From VYFG01 sp965248685 (GTDB taxonomy: Bacteria > Pseudomonadota > Gammaproteobacteria > Arenicellales > Poriferihabitantaceae), in NCBI GenBank assembly GCA_965248685.1, contig CBDFKC010000004.1, forward strand, positions 124,001 through 188,000: a DNA stretch of 64,000 nt, in the 5' to 3' direction. The notes under the pieces are model-generated. The model was not told where the DNA came from. It worked only from the letters and a program-made list of their open reading frames with translations, and ran no database searches. A program made the position numbers and the translations under genes. Shown here piece by piece: positions 25,370 through 32,889 of the stretch; the first letter of the stretch is position 1, and each line of letters opens with the position of its first letter.

Positions 25370-25751
25370 CATCAAGAGTGCCCCAGGTCTTCGCCAAACA
25401 CCGCTGGAAATTGGCTCATCTGTCGGTGCCCTCCGGCCAATATGGGGTCTGCTCCGGTAGGGGGCGAAATCCTACGCTAAGAGATTAACCGACTGACGGA
25501 GTTTGCCCAGGCTAATGGGATGGTCGCTCCTTCCCAGAACGGCATTAATGTGCCAAAGTGTGGCGAATGTGAAATCCCACTAATAGAAAGAGGCGACCGC
25601 TATGAGGGTTACAACAGTAGGCATCGATCTGACCAAGAATGTATTGCAAGTTCACGGAGTGACTAAGCATTGTAATAAGGTATTCAACAATCAACTCCGA
25701 ACAAAATACTTATTATTGCGTATTCCGGTGATCGTCAACACCTCTCCTTAG
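25370..25751 (+). mobile_element. Truncated IS110-family element: left-end noncoding region plus first codons of transposase
   Basis: An ATG at 25602 starts TVGIDLTKNVLQVHGV, the N-terminus of IS110 DEDD transposases with the first catalytic Asp. Similarity fades after about 35 codons and the frame stops at 25751; the rest is deleted. About 230 bp of noncoding sequence precede it, corresponding to the IS110 left end. In IS110 elements this region can encode a bridge RNA that specifies target and donor DNA. The left boundary given here is approximate. Confidence 0.6.
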
Positions 25752-25783
25752 TTTCTGTTATCGAATATAAACTTGTTATTAGT

Positions 25784-26698
25784 ATGTCCGACGATATTAC
25801 CTGGTTAGAACAACGGCTAAGCGGCGCTGGTGCTCCGGTTGTTATTGACGGCGGCATGGGCACTGAACTTGAAAAAGCCGGGGTGCCGATGGATGGCAAG
25901 GTTTGGAGTGGCAGAGCGGTACTGTCTCACCCCAACGAGGTCAGGCGGATTCACGAGCAATTTATCGATGCTGGGGCTGAAGTAATTATTGCAAATACGT
26001 TTGCTTCCGCACGCCATATGCTGGAGCCGGGAGGACTCGGCGATCACGTTAAAGAAATAAATATTAACGCGGTAAAACTTGCCCAACAGGCCCGGGACAA
26101 TGTCGCAAGGGAGCCGGTAGCGGTGGTTGGGTCAATATGTGAATGGGCTCCGACCGATGATTCCAGGTGGCATTCGGTAAAAGCGGTGGGAGAGTCGTGT
26201 ATCGAACAAGCCGAAATTCTGGCTGAGGCCGGAGTTGATTTAATCGCCCTTGAGATGTGTGAGGAAATTGATTTTTCCCTTGCCGCAGCCAATGCCGTTA
26301 AACAGATTGGTTTGCCCCTTTGGATTGGTATGAGCGCTAAAACCCACGAAGATTGTGAATCACTGTCGGTATTTGATTATGCGGAACTGGATTTTGAGAA
26401 CCTGGTTAGCGCCCTGGCCGAAGTGCCGGCGATGATGTTGAATATCATGCATACACCGCTGGTGGATATCGACCGATCCCTTGAAATTGTTAGTCGGAAT
26501 TGGGATGGTCCAATTGGTATATATCCTGAGTCGGGTCACTTTATCATGCCAAATTGGCAATTCATTGACGTTATCGAGCCCGATGACCTGGCCAGGATTG
26601 CGCGAACCTGGGTCGACCAGGGTGTCAGAATGATCGGTGGTTGCTGTGGCCTCGGGCCTGTGCATATTTCCGCTTTACGTCGGGCTCTGGTTAGCTGA
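25784..26698 (+). CDS. Homocysteine S-methyltransferase family protein (MmuM-like)
   Basis: A 304-residue TIM-barrel methyltransferase. N-terminal VVIDGGMGTELEKAG and AGAEVIIANTF are typical. The zinc cysteines are the expected pair in MIGGCCGLGP near the C-terminus plus an upstream Cys. Members move a methyl group from S-methylmethionine or a betaine to homocysteine, making methionine. Single gene with no operon partner. A link to glycine betaine made in the phosphonate region is possible but speculative. Confidence 0.85.
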   Translation: MSDDITWLEQRLSGAGAPVVIDGGMGTELEKAGVPMDGKVWSGRAVLSHPNEVRRIHEQFIDAGAEVIIANTFASARHMLEPGGLGDHVKEININAVKLAQQARDNVAREPVAVVGSICEWAPTDDSRWHSVKAVGESCIEQAEILAEAGVDLIALEMCEEIDFSLAAANAVKQIGLPLWIGMSAKTHEDCESLSVFDYAELDFENLVSALAEVPAMMLNIMHTPLVDIDRSLEIVSRNWDGPIGIYPESGHFIMPNWQFIDVIEPDDLARIARTWVDQGVRMIGGCCGLGPVHISALRRALVS

Positions 26699-27012
26699 CC
26701 ATTACGAATTTGCATGTGGTAAGCAATTGGATTACTACACGATTTTGTATTTTTGACTAATATATAAGCCTCAAAAAAGTAGTGATTTGTTTCAGAATAT
26801 TTGGCGAAGTAAGCATTCAAAGAAACTACGTAATAATTATCATGACCGTTTTGACACTAAGGATTACCTAAAAGCTAGAAAAGAAGGAAAGATAAAACAG
26901 TTTGTGCATTGATTTTTTGCACATAGTGATGCTCCATAGCGAAGCGTGACTCACTTTTAAAGAGAAGATAGCTAAACAAGAAAGCGGCTATTCAAGATAA
27001 AAAGGACCAACT
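26699..27012. other. Intergenic stretch without a recognisable gene
   Basis: AT-rich, about 310 bp. It contains a short inverted repeat (GTGCATTGA then TTTTTTGCAC, near 26902-26922) but no frame, RNA gene or promoter I can support. Confidence 0.5.
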
Positions 27013-27540
27013 ATGAGCAAACGTATAGCGGTAATTGGAAATGGTGGTGGTGGCAAAACAACTATATCAAGACAACTTGGCAGCTATTACGATGTGCCGA
27101 TAGTCCACGTGGATTCCGTCCAATATCAAGAGGGTTGGACGTACACCCCTGAACAGGATTGCGACAGAATATTGAATGAGGTCGCCGATAGAGAAAATTG
27201 GCTTATCGACGGTTTCGGTAGCAAACCAGTCATTGAGCGAAGACTTAAACTAGCCAATACTGTAGTCTTTGTCGATTTCCCTTTATACAAACATTATCTC
27301 TGGGCTGGAAAAAGACAACTGGGTAGTTGGCGTGGCCCACGATCAGAACTGCCAATTGGCTGCTCTGAATTTAGTTTCAAATACACTAGTAAATTGGTAA
27401 AAGTTATGTGGGAGGTCAATCGAGACTACGTGCCGTGGTTTAGAAAACTCGTAGCAGGACTACCCGAATCAACAACCCTGTTTCATCTTCGAACACCCCA
27501 GCAAGTAAATCACATATTAGATCAACATCAGAAGATTTGA
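27013..27540 (+). CDS. Adenylate-kinase-like P-loop protein (topology-modulation type)
   Basis: A 175-residue small P-loop NTPase. The Walker A is IAVIGNGGGGKTTISRQLG, followed by IVHVDSVQYQEGWTYTPEQ and WLIDGFGSK. Proteins of this sort are labelled DNA topology modulation protein (FlaR-like) or adenylate-kinase-related; their true substrates are not known. Start follows an AAAGGA ribosome site. Ends 6 bp before the convergent acetyltransferase. Confidence 0.8.
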   Translation: MSKRIAVIGNGGGGKTTISRQLGSYYDVPIVHVDSVQYQEGWTYTPEQDCDRILNEVADRENWLIDGFGSKPVIERRLKLANTVVFVDFPLYKHYLWAGKRQLGSWRGPRSELPIGCSEFSFKYTSKLVKVMWEVNRDYVPWFRKLVAGLPESTTLFHLRTPQQVNHILDQHQKI

Positions 27541-27546
27541 ATTGTC

Positions 27547-28116
27547 TCACCGCTTTTCAATCCACTCTTTTCTGGTGATGCGAAATCCGGTTGAGGGCTC
27601 GCCGTATGCTTGGATTAATCCAATATCTACCAGCCCGCTTTTCTCCAAGACATTTCTTGATGCTGAATTCTCGGAATCGATTGATGCAACAATTTCTTTC
27701 AGTGGCGATTCTTCGAAGGCAAATTTTAACAGTTGTTTGCAGGCCTCTGTTGCATAGCCTTTGCCCCAGGCAGTCTTTTTCAAAACATATCCAATCTCGA
27801 TAGCACCATCGGGAATCTTGTCACCAACCACTAGATCCCAATCCGTATCATCCAGGTCCACTGGTATTGGAAGTAAATTGGCATAGCCGATCTTTTCCTT
27901 GGTCGCCTTATCAATCAAGCACCAGTTTCCGATACAGCCGCCTGCACACCGTCGCGTCATGATCGGCATTTCATTGATCAACTCTTCCTTAGTATAGGTT
28001 TTCCCGCCGACATACTTTATCACTTCCGGATCCGTCCTCTGTTCAATCACAAGATCCAAATCTAACTCTTCCAACGGTCTGAAATACAGTCGGTCACTTT
28101 CAAAGATAAGGTTCAT
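27547..28116 (-). CDS. GNAT-family N-acetyltransferase (RimJ/RimL-like)
   Basis: About 189 residues from the ATG at 28116. This start is chosen over the more distal in-frame codon at 28170 because GGAGGAATTTTCA lies just before it and NLIFESDRLYFRPLEELD is the standard GNAT start. The acetyl-CoA loop region is KTAWGKGYATEACKQLLKFA, followed by ENSASRNVLEKSGLVDIG. These enzymes acetylate protein N-termini or small molecules. Substrate unknown. Confidence 0.85.
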   Translation of the reverse strand: MNLIFESDRLYFRPLEELDLDLVIEQRTDPEVIKYVGGKTYTKEELINEMPIMTRRCAGGCIGNWCLIDKATKEKIGYANLLPIPVDLDDTDWDLVVGDKIPDGAIEIGYVLKKTAWGKGYATEACKQLLKFAFEESPLKEIVASIDSENSASRNVLEKSGLVDIGLIQAYGEPSTGFRITRKEWIEKR

Positions 28117-28330
28117 TGAAAATTCCTCCAACAGGTGGACAAGTGTGTAATAGTCAAAACTGTCTAGCAACCCTTAGCCGTCTCTGAATTACTCTGAATG
28201 GTCATTTGATACTCTCGAAACTTGGCTGATTGAAATGGTCGAGTATTAAAATACCCTGATAAAGGTTATTGGCGAAGGTTATTGGTGTCGGGTAATTGGT
28301 GTCGGAGTGATTAAAAATAAATTCCTCCGT

Positions 28331-28370
28331 CACCATTGATTTCCATTGATTTCCATTGATTTTCAACGAT
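28331..28370. repeat. 10-bp tandem repeat, about four units
   Basis: The unit TTCCATTGAT is repeated with exact 10-bp period; the outer units are imperfect (CACCATTGAT at the start, TTTCAACGAT at the end). Just before it (28259-28306) GGTTATTGG-type words recur. The period equals about one helical turn. A 68-residue minus-strand frame crosses the repeats but looks like low-complexity translation, not a gene. Confidence 0.7.
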
Positions 28371-28507
28371 TTATACAATACTTCTTCGCGCACAATTATA
28401 TCCCACAATGAATGAACCCACCGCTTGATGTGAGAAGACCATGTGGCGAATTACCGGAATAATTCAACTCAGATTCAGATTTTCGTTGTTTTTCTCAGCG
28501 AATCAAC

Positions 28508-29440
28508 CTATTCGTGAGCGACCGAGAGAGAAATTGCCCCGGGTCCAGTATAAATGCCCGCGCTAATACTCATAACCGAAAGATAGACTCGGACGCCAAA
28601 ATTCTTCGCAAACCCTGCTAAGTCTCGATACCCGGGGGCTTCCGAGATTTCTTCGAGTGGGCCGGAGTAACTAACCATGACAACTGGGGTTTTTAACCCT
28701 GCCTGAATGGCCTGACGCGTGATTAAATAAAGCTGGGATAACGCGTTATCAAATCCTCGATATTTACCAATCGTTTTACTAACGCCTTTGTGCATCTCGA
28801 CGATAGGTTTTACCCCAAAAGATTTGCCCAAAACGTAGGCTAGCGTACCAACATTGGTTTCTCCTCGTAGTTTCCCTCGGTGCTTGACGTAGAAAAGATC
28901 GTTCACAATAAAATAGGTATGAACCGAATCAGAGACAGCCTGTACTGCGACGGTTAGGTCGGGTAGTGCGATATCGGGTTTTCCTTTAAGAATGGCTGTA
29001 GCATAGTAAGCCACGACGGCCTGGCCACTAAATATCGTGTGGGTGTCAATCACCTCAATGTTCTTTAGTTTAACTTCACGACCGCGTTCAGAGAGGCGAA
29101 CTACTTCAGGAACCATTAGTTTCGCTTGTAAGGCGTTTTCAAAAATTTTACTTCTCGTGCTGGATATACACATTATCAGTAAATTTTCGTAATCATATGC
29201 GGCTCGCTGAATGATGAGGTTTCGGATCCTGTCGACGCTCGAAGGAAATGTTTCCAGGTCGGCGGTTCTACGTTCCGAATAGGCGTGGAAAAATCGATTT
29301 GAAAGTTCGGGATTTCGCTTGTCGTGAATAACTTTTTCGTCCAGTCGAATATTAATTGGAATCACTTCCAAAGAATGCTTTCGAATAAAGTCCGGAGGAA
29401 GATCGCATGCTGAGTCAATAAATAGAGCGGTGTTTTTCAT
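28508..29440 (-). CDS. DegV family fatty-acid-binding protein
   Basis: A 310-residue DegV protein. The N-terminal ALFIDSACDLPPDFIRKHSLEVIP is diagnostic, and VIDTHTIFSGQAVVAYYATAI corresponds to the second conserved block of the ligand cleft. DegV proteins bind a fatty acyl chain; in Gram-positives they serve as FakB subunits of fatty-acid kinase. No FakA partner is in the window. Monocistronic. Confidence 0.88.
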   Translation of the reverse strand: MKNTALFIDSACDLPPDFIRKHSLEVIPINIRLDEKVIHDKRNPELSNRFFHAYSERRTADLETFPSSVDRIRNLIIQRAAYDYENLLIMCISSTRSKIFENALQAKLMVPEVVRLSERGREVKLKNIEVIDTHTIFSGQAVVAYYATAILKGKPDIALPDLTVAVQAVSDSVHTYFIVNDLFYVKHRGKLRGETNVGTLAYVLGKSFGVKPIVEMHKGVSKTIGKYRGFDNALSQLYLITRQAIQAGLKTPVVMVSYSGPLEEISEAPGYRDLAGFAKNFGVRVYLSVMSISAGIYTGPGAISLSVAHE

Positions 29441-29861
29441 AAATTACCCGAATTAAAATTCTAATAATTGGTATGCACAACTCCAATCAGCCACCAGGAA
29501 TGCGCATTGCCCAGCCAGGGCTATTAGGTTATAAGTTTTGAGACTACGGTATCCTGGCATTATCCGTAGTCATTGCTGAACCTAATATTAACGTTACAAC
29601 AATGACAGGAATTTCCCTCGGGGTAATAACGCCTCGTTGATCGGCATGGTTCGGGAAGTTAAATCAGACTCATTAAACCTTGTAGGGTGCAATACAGGAT
29701 CTTCCCCAGGATCAAGTGGGGTTGGTTTCTAAAAAGTGGGTAAAGCAGAACGGCCCATTTTATTGCTATCTATTTGGCGATGGACCTGGGCGCAGCAGCG
29801 ATACGAAATAACACTTAATGCAGTAGACGTCCCTGTCTAAATTGATTCCTATAAAACGTTG
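29441..29861. other. Intergenic region without recognisable gene
   Basis: About 420 bp between two minus-strand genes. It would contain the promoter of the DegV gene and the 3' region of the glutathione transferase gene. No open frame, RNA gene or repeat that I can support. Confidence 0.5.
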
Positions 29862-30743
29862 TTAAGAGGTTTCGGTGGGCTCAAGTTTGTCCTGGGTTCG
29901 AGTGTCAAAGTCGCTGGCGTCATGACGTTCGTGCAATTGCTCCTCAAGAGGTCCCGAGGTTCGGTTAACCATGCGTCCACGCTGGACCGCGGGCCGGTCT
30001 CTAATCAGCCTGGCCCAGCGATTTACGTTTTTATAAGAGGGCGCGTCGAGGAATTCGGCAGCATCGTATATACCGTTAAACATCAAGTTTCCATACCAGG
30101 GCCAGATTGCAATATCTGCAATGGTGTATTCATCACCGCAAAAATACTGATGGTCGGCCAGGTGTCGATCCAATACGTCCAGTTGGCGTTTTACCTCCAT
30201 GGCAAATCGATCGATACAGTATTCGATTTTAATCGGGGCATAGGAATAGAAATGACCGAATCCGCCGCCGAGATAGGGCGCGCTACCCATCTGCCAGAAT
30301 AACCATGACAGACATTCGGCGCGCTGAGTTGGCTCGGTTGGGACCAGGACATTAAATTTTTCTGCGAGATAAAGCAGGATGGAACCGGATTCGAATACCC
30401 GAGTAGGGGTAGTTGTGCTGTGGTCCATCAGCGCGGGAATTTTTGAGTTCGGATTGACATCGACAAAGCCACTACCAAACTGGTCGCCTTCGCCGATATC
30501 GATCAAATATGCATCGTACTCCGCGCCGCTAAATTCCAGGGCTAGCAATTCTTCCAGCATGACGGTGACCTTTACTCCATTCGGCGTAGCCAGGGAATAA
30601 AGCTGCAACGGATGCTTTCCCCCTGGCAATTCCTTTTCATGGGTCGATCCTGCAATTGGCCGATTTATACTGGCCCAGGTGCCGCCGCTTTCTGTATTCC
30701 ATTTCCATACCGTTGGGGGGGTATAAGATGTATTTTCACTCAT
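29862..30743 (-). CDS. yghU: YghU-type glutathione S-transferase / disulfide-bond oxidoreductase
   Basis: A 293-residue protein closely resembling E. coli YghU along its whole length: GTWASINRPIAGSTHEKELP, LYSLATPNGVKVTVMLEEL, VNPNSKIPALMDHS, GSILLYLAEKF, GGGFGHFYSYAPIKIEY and GPLEEQLHERHDASDF. YghU binds two glutathione molecules and reduces disulfides and organic peroxides in the cytoplasm. Full length and apparently intact; monocistronic. Confidence 0.93.
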   Translation of the reverse strand: MSENTSYTPPTVWKWNTESGGTWASINRPIAGSTHEKELPGGKHPLQLYSLATPNGVKVTVMLEELLALEFSGAEYDAYLIDIGEGDQFGSGFVDVNPNSKIPALMDHSTTTPTRVFESGSILLYLAEKFNVLVPTEPTQRAECLSWLFWQMGSAPYLGGGFGHFYSYAPIKIEYCIDRFAMEVKRQLDVLDRHLADHQYFCGDEYTIADIAIWPWYGNLMFNGIYDAAEFLDAPSYKNVNRWARLIRDRPAVQRGRMVNRTSGPLEEQLHERHDASDFDTRTQDKLEPTETS

Positions 30744-30927
30744 TACAAAACATCGCTATTAAATTTGCTATTAGAAGGAACTGCGGACTTGGTCGAACTG
30801 TGCCCGACCGCCGAACAATAGATTATTTAAACAGGAATCTTATCACGAGTTCCTGTGCGATCAGAAAATTCCCTTCCCTGGCCATCGACAAAACGAAAAA
30901 TTCGCTTAGGTTTACTCCCGGAATAAT

Positions 30928-31686
30928 CTAAAACTTTAACCTATGATCAAACAAAGCTTCATAGTGGGGCATGCTCATTTTATACAGTCGCATCATATCG
31001 GTATTCGAACTTAGCGGCGGATATTTTCGGGTTTGTTTCTGTAGCCCTGTGCTGGCTTTCAAACTGTCGTGGAATCCATGCTCGTCAGTATTCCAAGTAG
31101 GACTTTTCTCCTTATTTTGTAATTGTCCATTGGACCAGTTCATGGCTTTGGCGATAAATGGGATACCCACTGCGGCACAATATGCCCGCATACCGGCCTC
31201 CACATTTTGCAACAATTCATCTGAGTCAATGAGCGGCGGCGCCCGCCCCATACGGTCCGCAACCCGATTAAACAGGGTATGTAGGTCTTCGAAGCCGATT
31301 TCACCCAGACTGATATCGGGCCACCGGGAATGCATTGAAGTAAGCACTTTTTCCGGATCCCGAATTAGGAAAGTATGAGTAAACGATTGGATAAACTTGG
31401 CGTCGGCCAGGTGCTGGATGGAGTAGGCAAAGTCTTTGATAAATACCTGACTCGATTCGGCCAGTTGGTTCAGCTTATTATGTACTGATTGGATAGTCAG
31501 ACCATCGATATGCTGTAAATTCGGATCAGCGTGAAAGTAGCGGTCAACCCGCCGCCCTTCGCCATAGTAATACGCTTCGTTGTAAGGCTCATGAAAGCAT
31601 GTCATGTCGCCACGATTGGCCATGACCCACTCAAATGCCGTGGAAGTTGAACGAGGAGTCGCCCACAATGCCAGTATTTTGTTCAT
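30928..31686 (-). CDS. Sulfotransferase-family protein
   Basis: A 252-residue P-loop sulfotransferase-like protein. The PAPS 5'-phosphosulfate-loop motif is LWATPRSTSTAFEWVM near residue 8. A second conserved block HTFLIRDPEKVLTSMHSRWP corresponds to the 3'-phosphate-binding strand and helix. Such proteins move sulfate from PAPS to a small acceptor. It starts 9 bp after the M24-family gene and is the third gene of an operon headed by the acetate kinase-PduL fusion. Acceptor unknown. Confidence 0.8.
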   Translation of the reverse strand: MNKILALWATPRSTSTAFEWVMANRGDMTCFHEPYNEAYYYGEGRRVDRYFHADPNLQHIDGLTIQSVHNKLNQLAESSQVFIKDFAYSIQHLADAKFIQSFTHTFLIRDPEKVLTSMHSRWPDISLGEIGFEDLHTLFNRVADRMGRAPPLIDSDELLQNVEAGMRAYCAAVGIPFIAKAMNWSNGQLQNKEKSPTWNTDEHGFHDSLKASTGLQKQTRKYPPLSSNTDMMRLYKMSMPHYEALFDHRLKF

Positions 31687-31695
31687 AGGAATTTG

Positions 31696-32859
31696 TTAGA
31701 TTATTTTCAGTTCTACGGCACCTGCACCACATAATTGCCTTATCCCTGAATCCTCCAGCACATAGGTGCCGCCAAGGATTACTCCCAATTCCTGGTCCGG
31801 GAATTCCAAACACGAATGCAAAACAAATACCATCCCCGGTTCCATCCGGGTATCAAAGTCTTTAGAAATCTGCAGGGTTTCTAGCCAGATCGGTGGATAG
31901 GCTATACCGATACCGTATCCAAAGCGCATCATCGCAGAATGCTCCAGATTATGTTTGGCCAGAGGTTCGAGTGAGGCCTGTTCTACTTCGGCCACTGGGA
32001 TGCCGGGTTTGATTGCATTGATGCCGGCTTGTAGTGAGACCAGGCCTATTTGATAAATGTCGGTTTGATGACTCGTCGCTGTTCCCAGGGCCAGGGTTTG
32101 AATTGCGGTGGCATGGTACCGGTGAGAAACGCCAGCGAATTCAACATGTACCAGGTCGCCGGATTCGATGGTCTTTGACCTTGGGGTACCGTGACAGCCG
32201 GCGCTTCGATTGCCGCTGGTTAATTCTATGGGTATCGCCCAATAATCGCAGCCCGCCGACCGCATTGCGGATTCAATATTGCCAGCTAATTCAATTTCGG
32301 ACATACCTGGCTTAAGACAGGTTTGCATTGCCTGAAGGCCAAGACTGGCAAACCTTCCTGCCTGTTCCAATTGGGAGATTTCCTCCTTTGATTTTATAAG
32401 TCTTAGGCTCCCGAGGAGCTCGGTTGCGTCTGTCAATTCCATTGGTGATAGCGCTTCGGCCAATTCCTGACCAAAATAAAACGGCAATGCAAATGACTGA
32501 AATTCGGTAGCCAATTTTCCCGACTGAATTCCTTTTTCAAGCAATATCTCCCGGACCCGCTGGGGGAAGTTTTCACTGTGCAATTTATAGGTTCGAATGT
32601 CGCGCAAACAAGTCGACTCCTGGGCCAGAGATAAGTCAACATTGCGTAACAACAATGTGGGCTCATCATCCCAGGCGGTAAAAATCAATGCCTGGGGATT
32701 GTTCGCCGCGGTCCAACTGTCAAAGCCAGAAAAATAATACTGATGCTCCGGCGCGACCATCAGACAGGCGCTTGCGCCGGTGTCCAGCAAGACCTGGCGT
32801 GCCCGCCCGATTCTTTGCTGATAAGTGGCTGTAGAAAAGGTTTGGTATTTGGCTTTCAT
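31696..32859 (-). CDS. M24-family hydrolase, creatinase/ectoine-hydrolase-like, metal ligands not conserved
   Basis: A 387-residue protein with a creatinase N-terminal domain and a pita-bread C-terminal domain. The usual M24 metal ligands are replaced: the first Asp position reads VEFAG, the second lies in RYHATAIQT, the GHGIG His is RFGYGIGIAYPP, and the Glu of GMVFTIEP is GMVFVLHSCLEF. Creatinase and ectoine hydrolase (DoeA) also lack a working metal pair, and the segment GDLVHVEFAG with RYH is like ectoine hydrolase. A C-N hydrolase acting on a guanidine or cyclic amidine is more likely than an Xaa-Pro peptidase. Middle gene of a three-gene operon. Confidence 0.75.
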   Translation of the reverse strand: MKAKYQTFSTATYQQRIGRARQVLLDTGASACLMVAPEHQYYFSGFDSWTAANNPQALIFTAWDDEPTLLLRNVDLSLAQESTCLRDIRTYKLHSENFPQRVREILLEKGIQSGKLATEFQSFALPFYFGQELAEALSPMELTDATELLGSLRLIKSKEEISQLEQAGRFASLGLQAMQTCLKPGMSEIELAGNIESAMRSAGCDYWAIPIELTSGNRSAGCHGTPRSKTIESGDLVHVEFAGVSHRYHATAIQTLALGTATSHQTDIYQIGLVSLQAGINAIKPGIPVAEVEQASLEPLAKHNLEHSAMMRFGYGIGIAYPPIWLETLQISKDFDTRMEPGMVFVLHSCLEFPDQELGVILGGTYVLEDSGIRQLCGAGAVELKII

Positions 32860-32889
32860 GGAGACCAGTACCAGATAGTTGAGTTTAAG

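Noticed and set aside
25784..26698. Homocysteine methyltransferase as part of the phosphonate/betaine pathway
   Set aside because: It is 5 kb away, separated by IS remnants and an acetylation pair, so a functional link would be speculation.
28202..28408. Minus-strand frame of 68 residues
   Set aside because: It is generated by the tandem repeat, has no ribosome site and shows no protein-like pattern.
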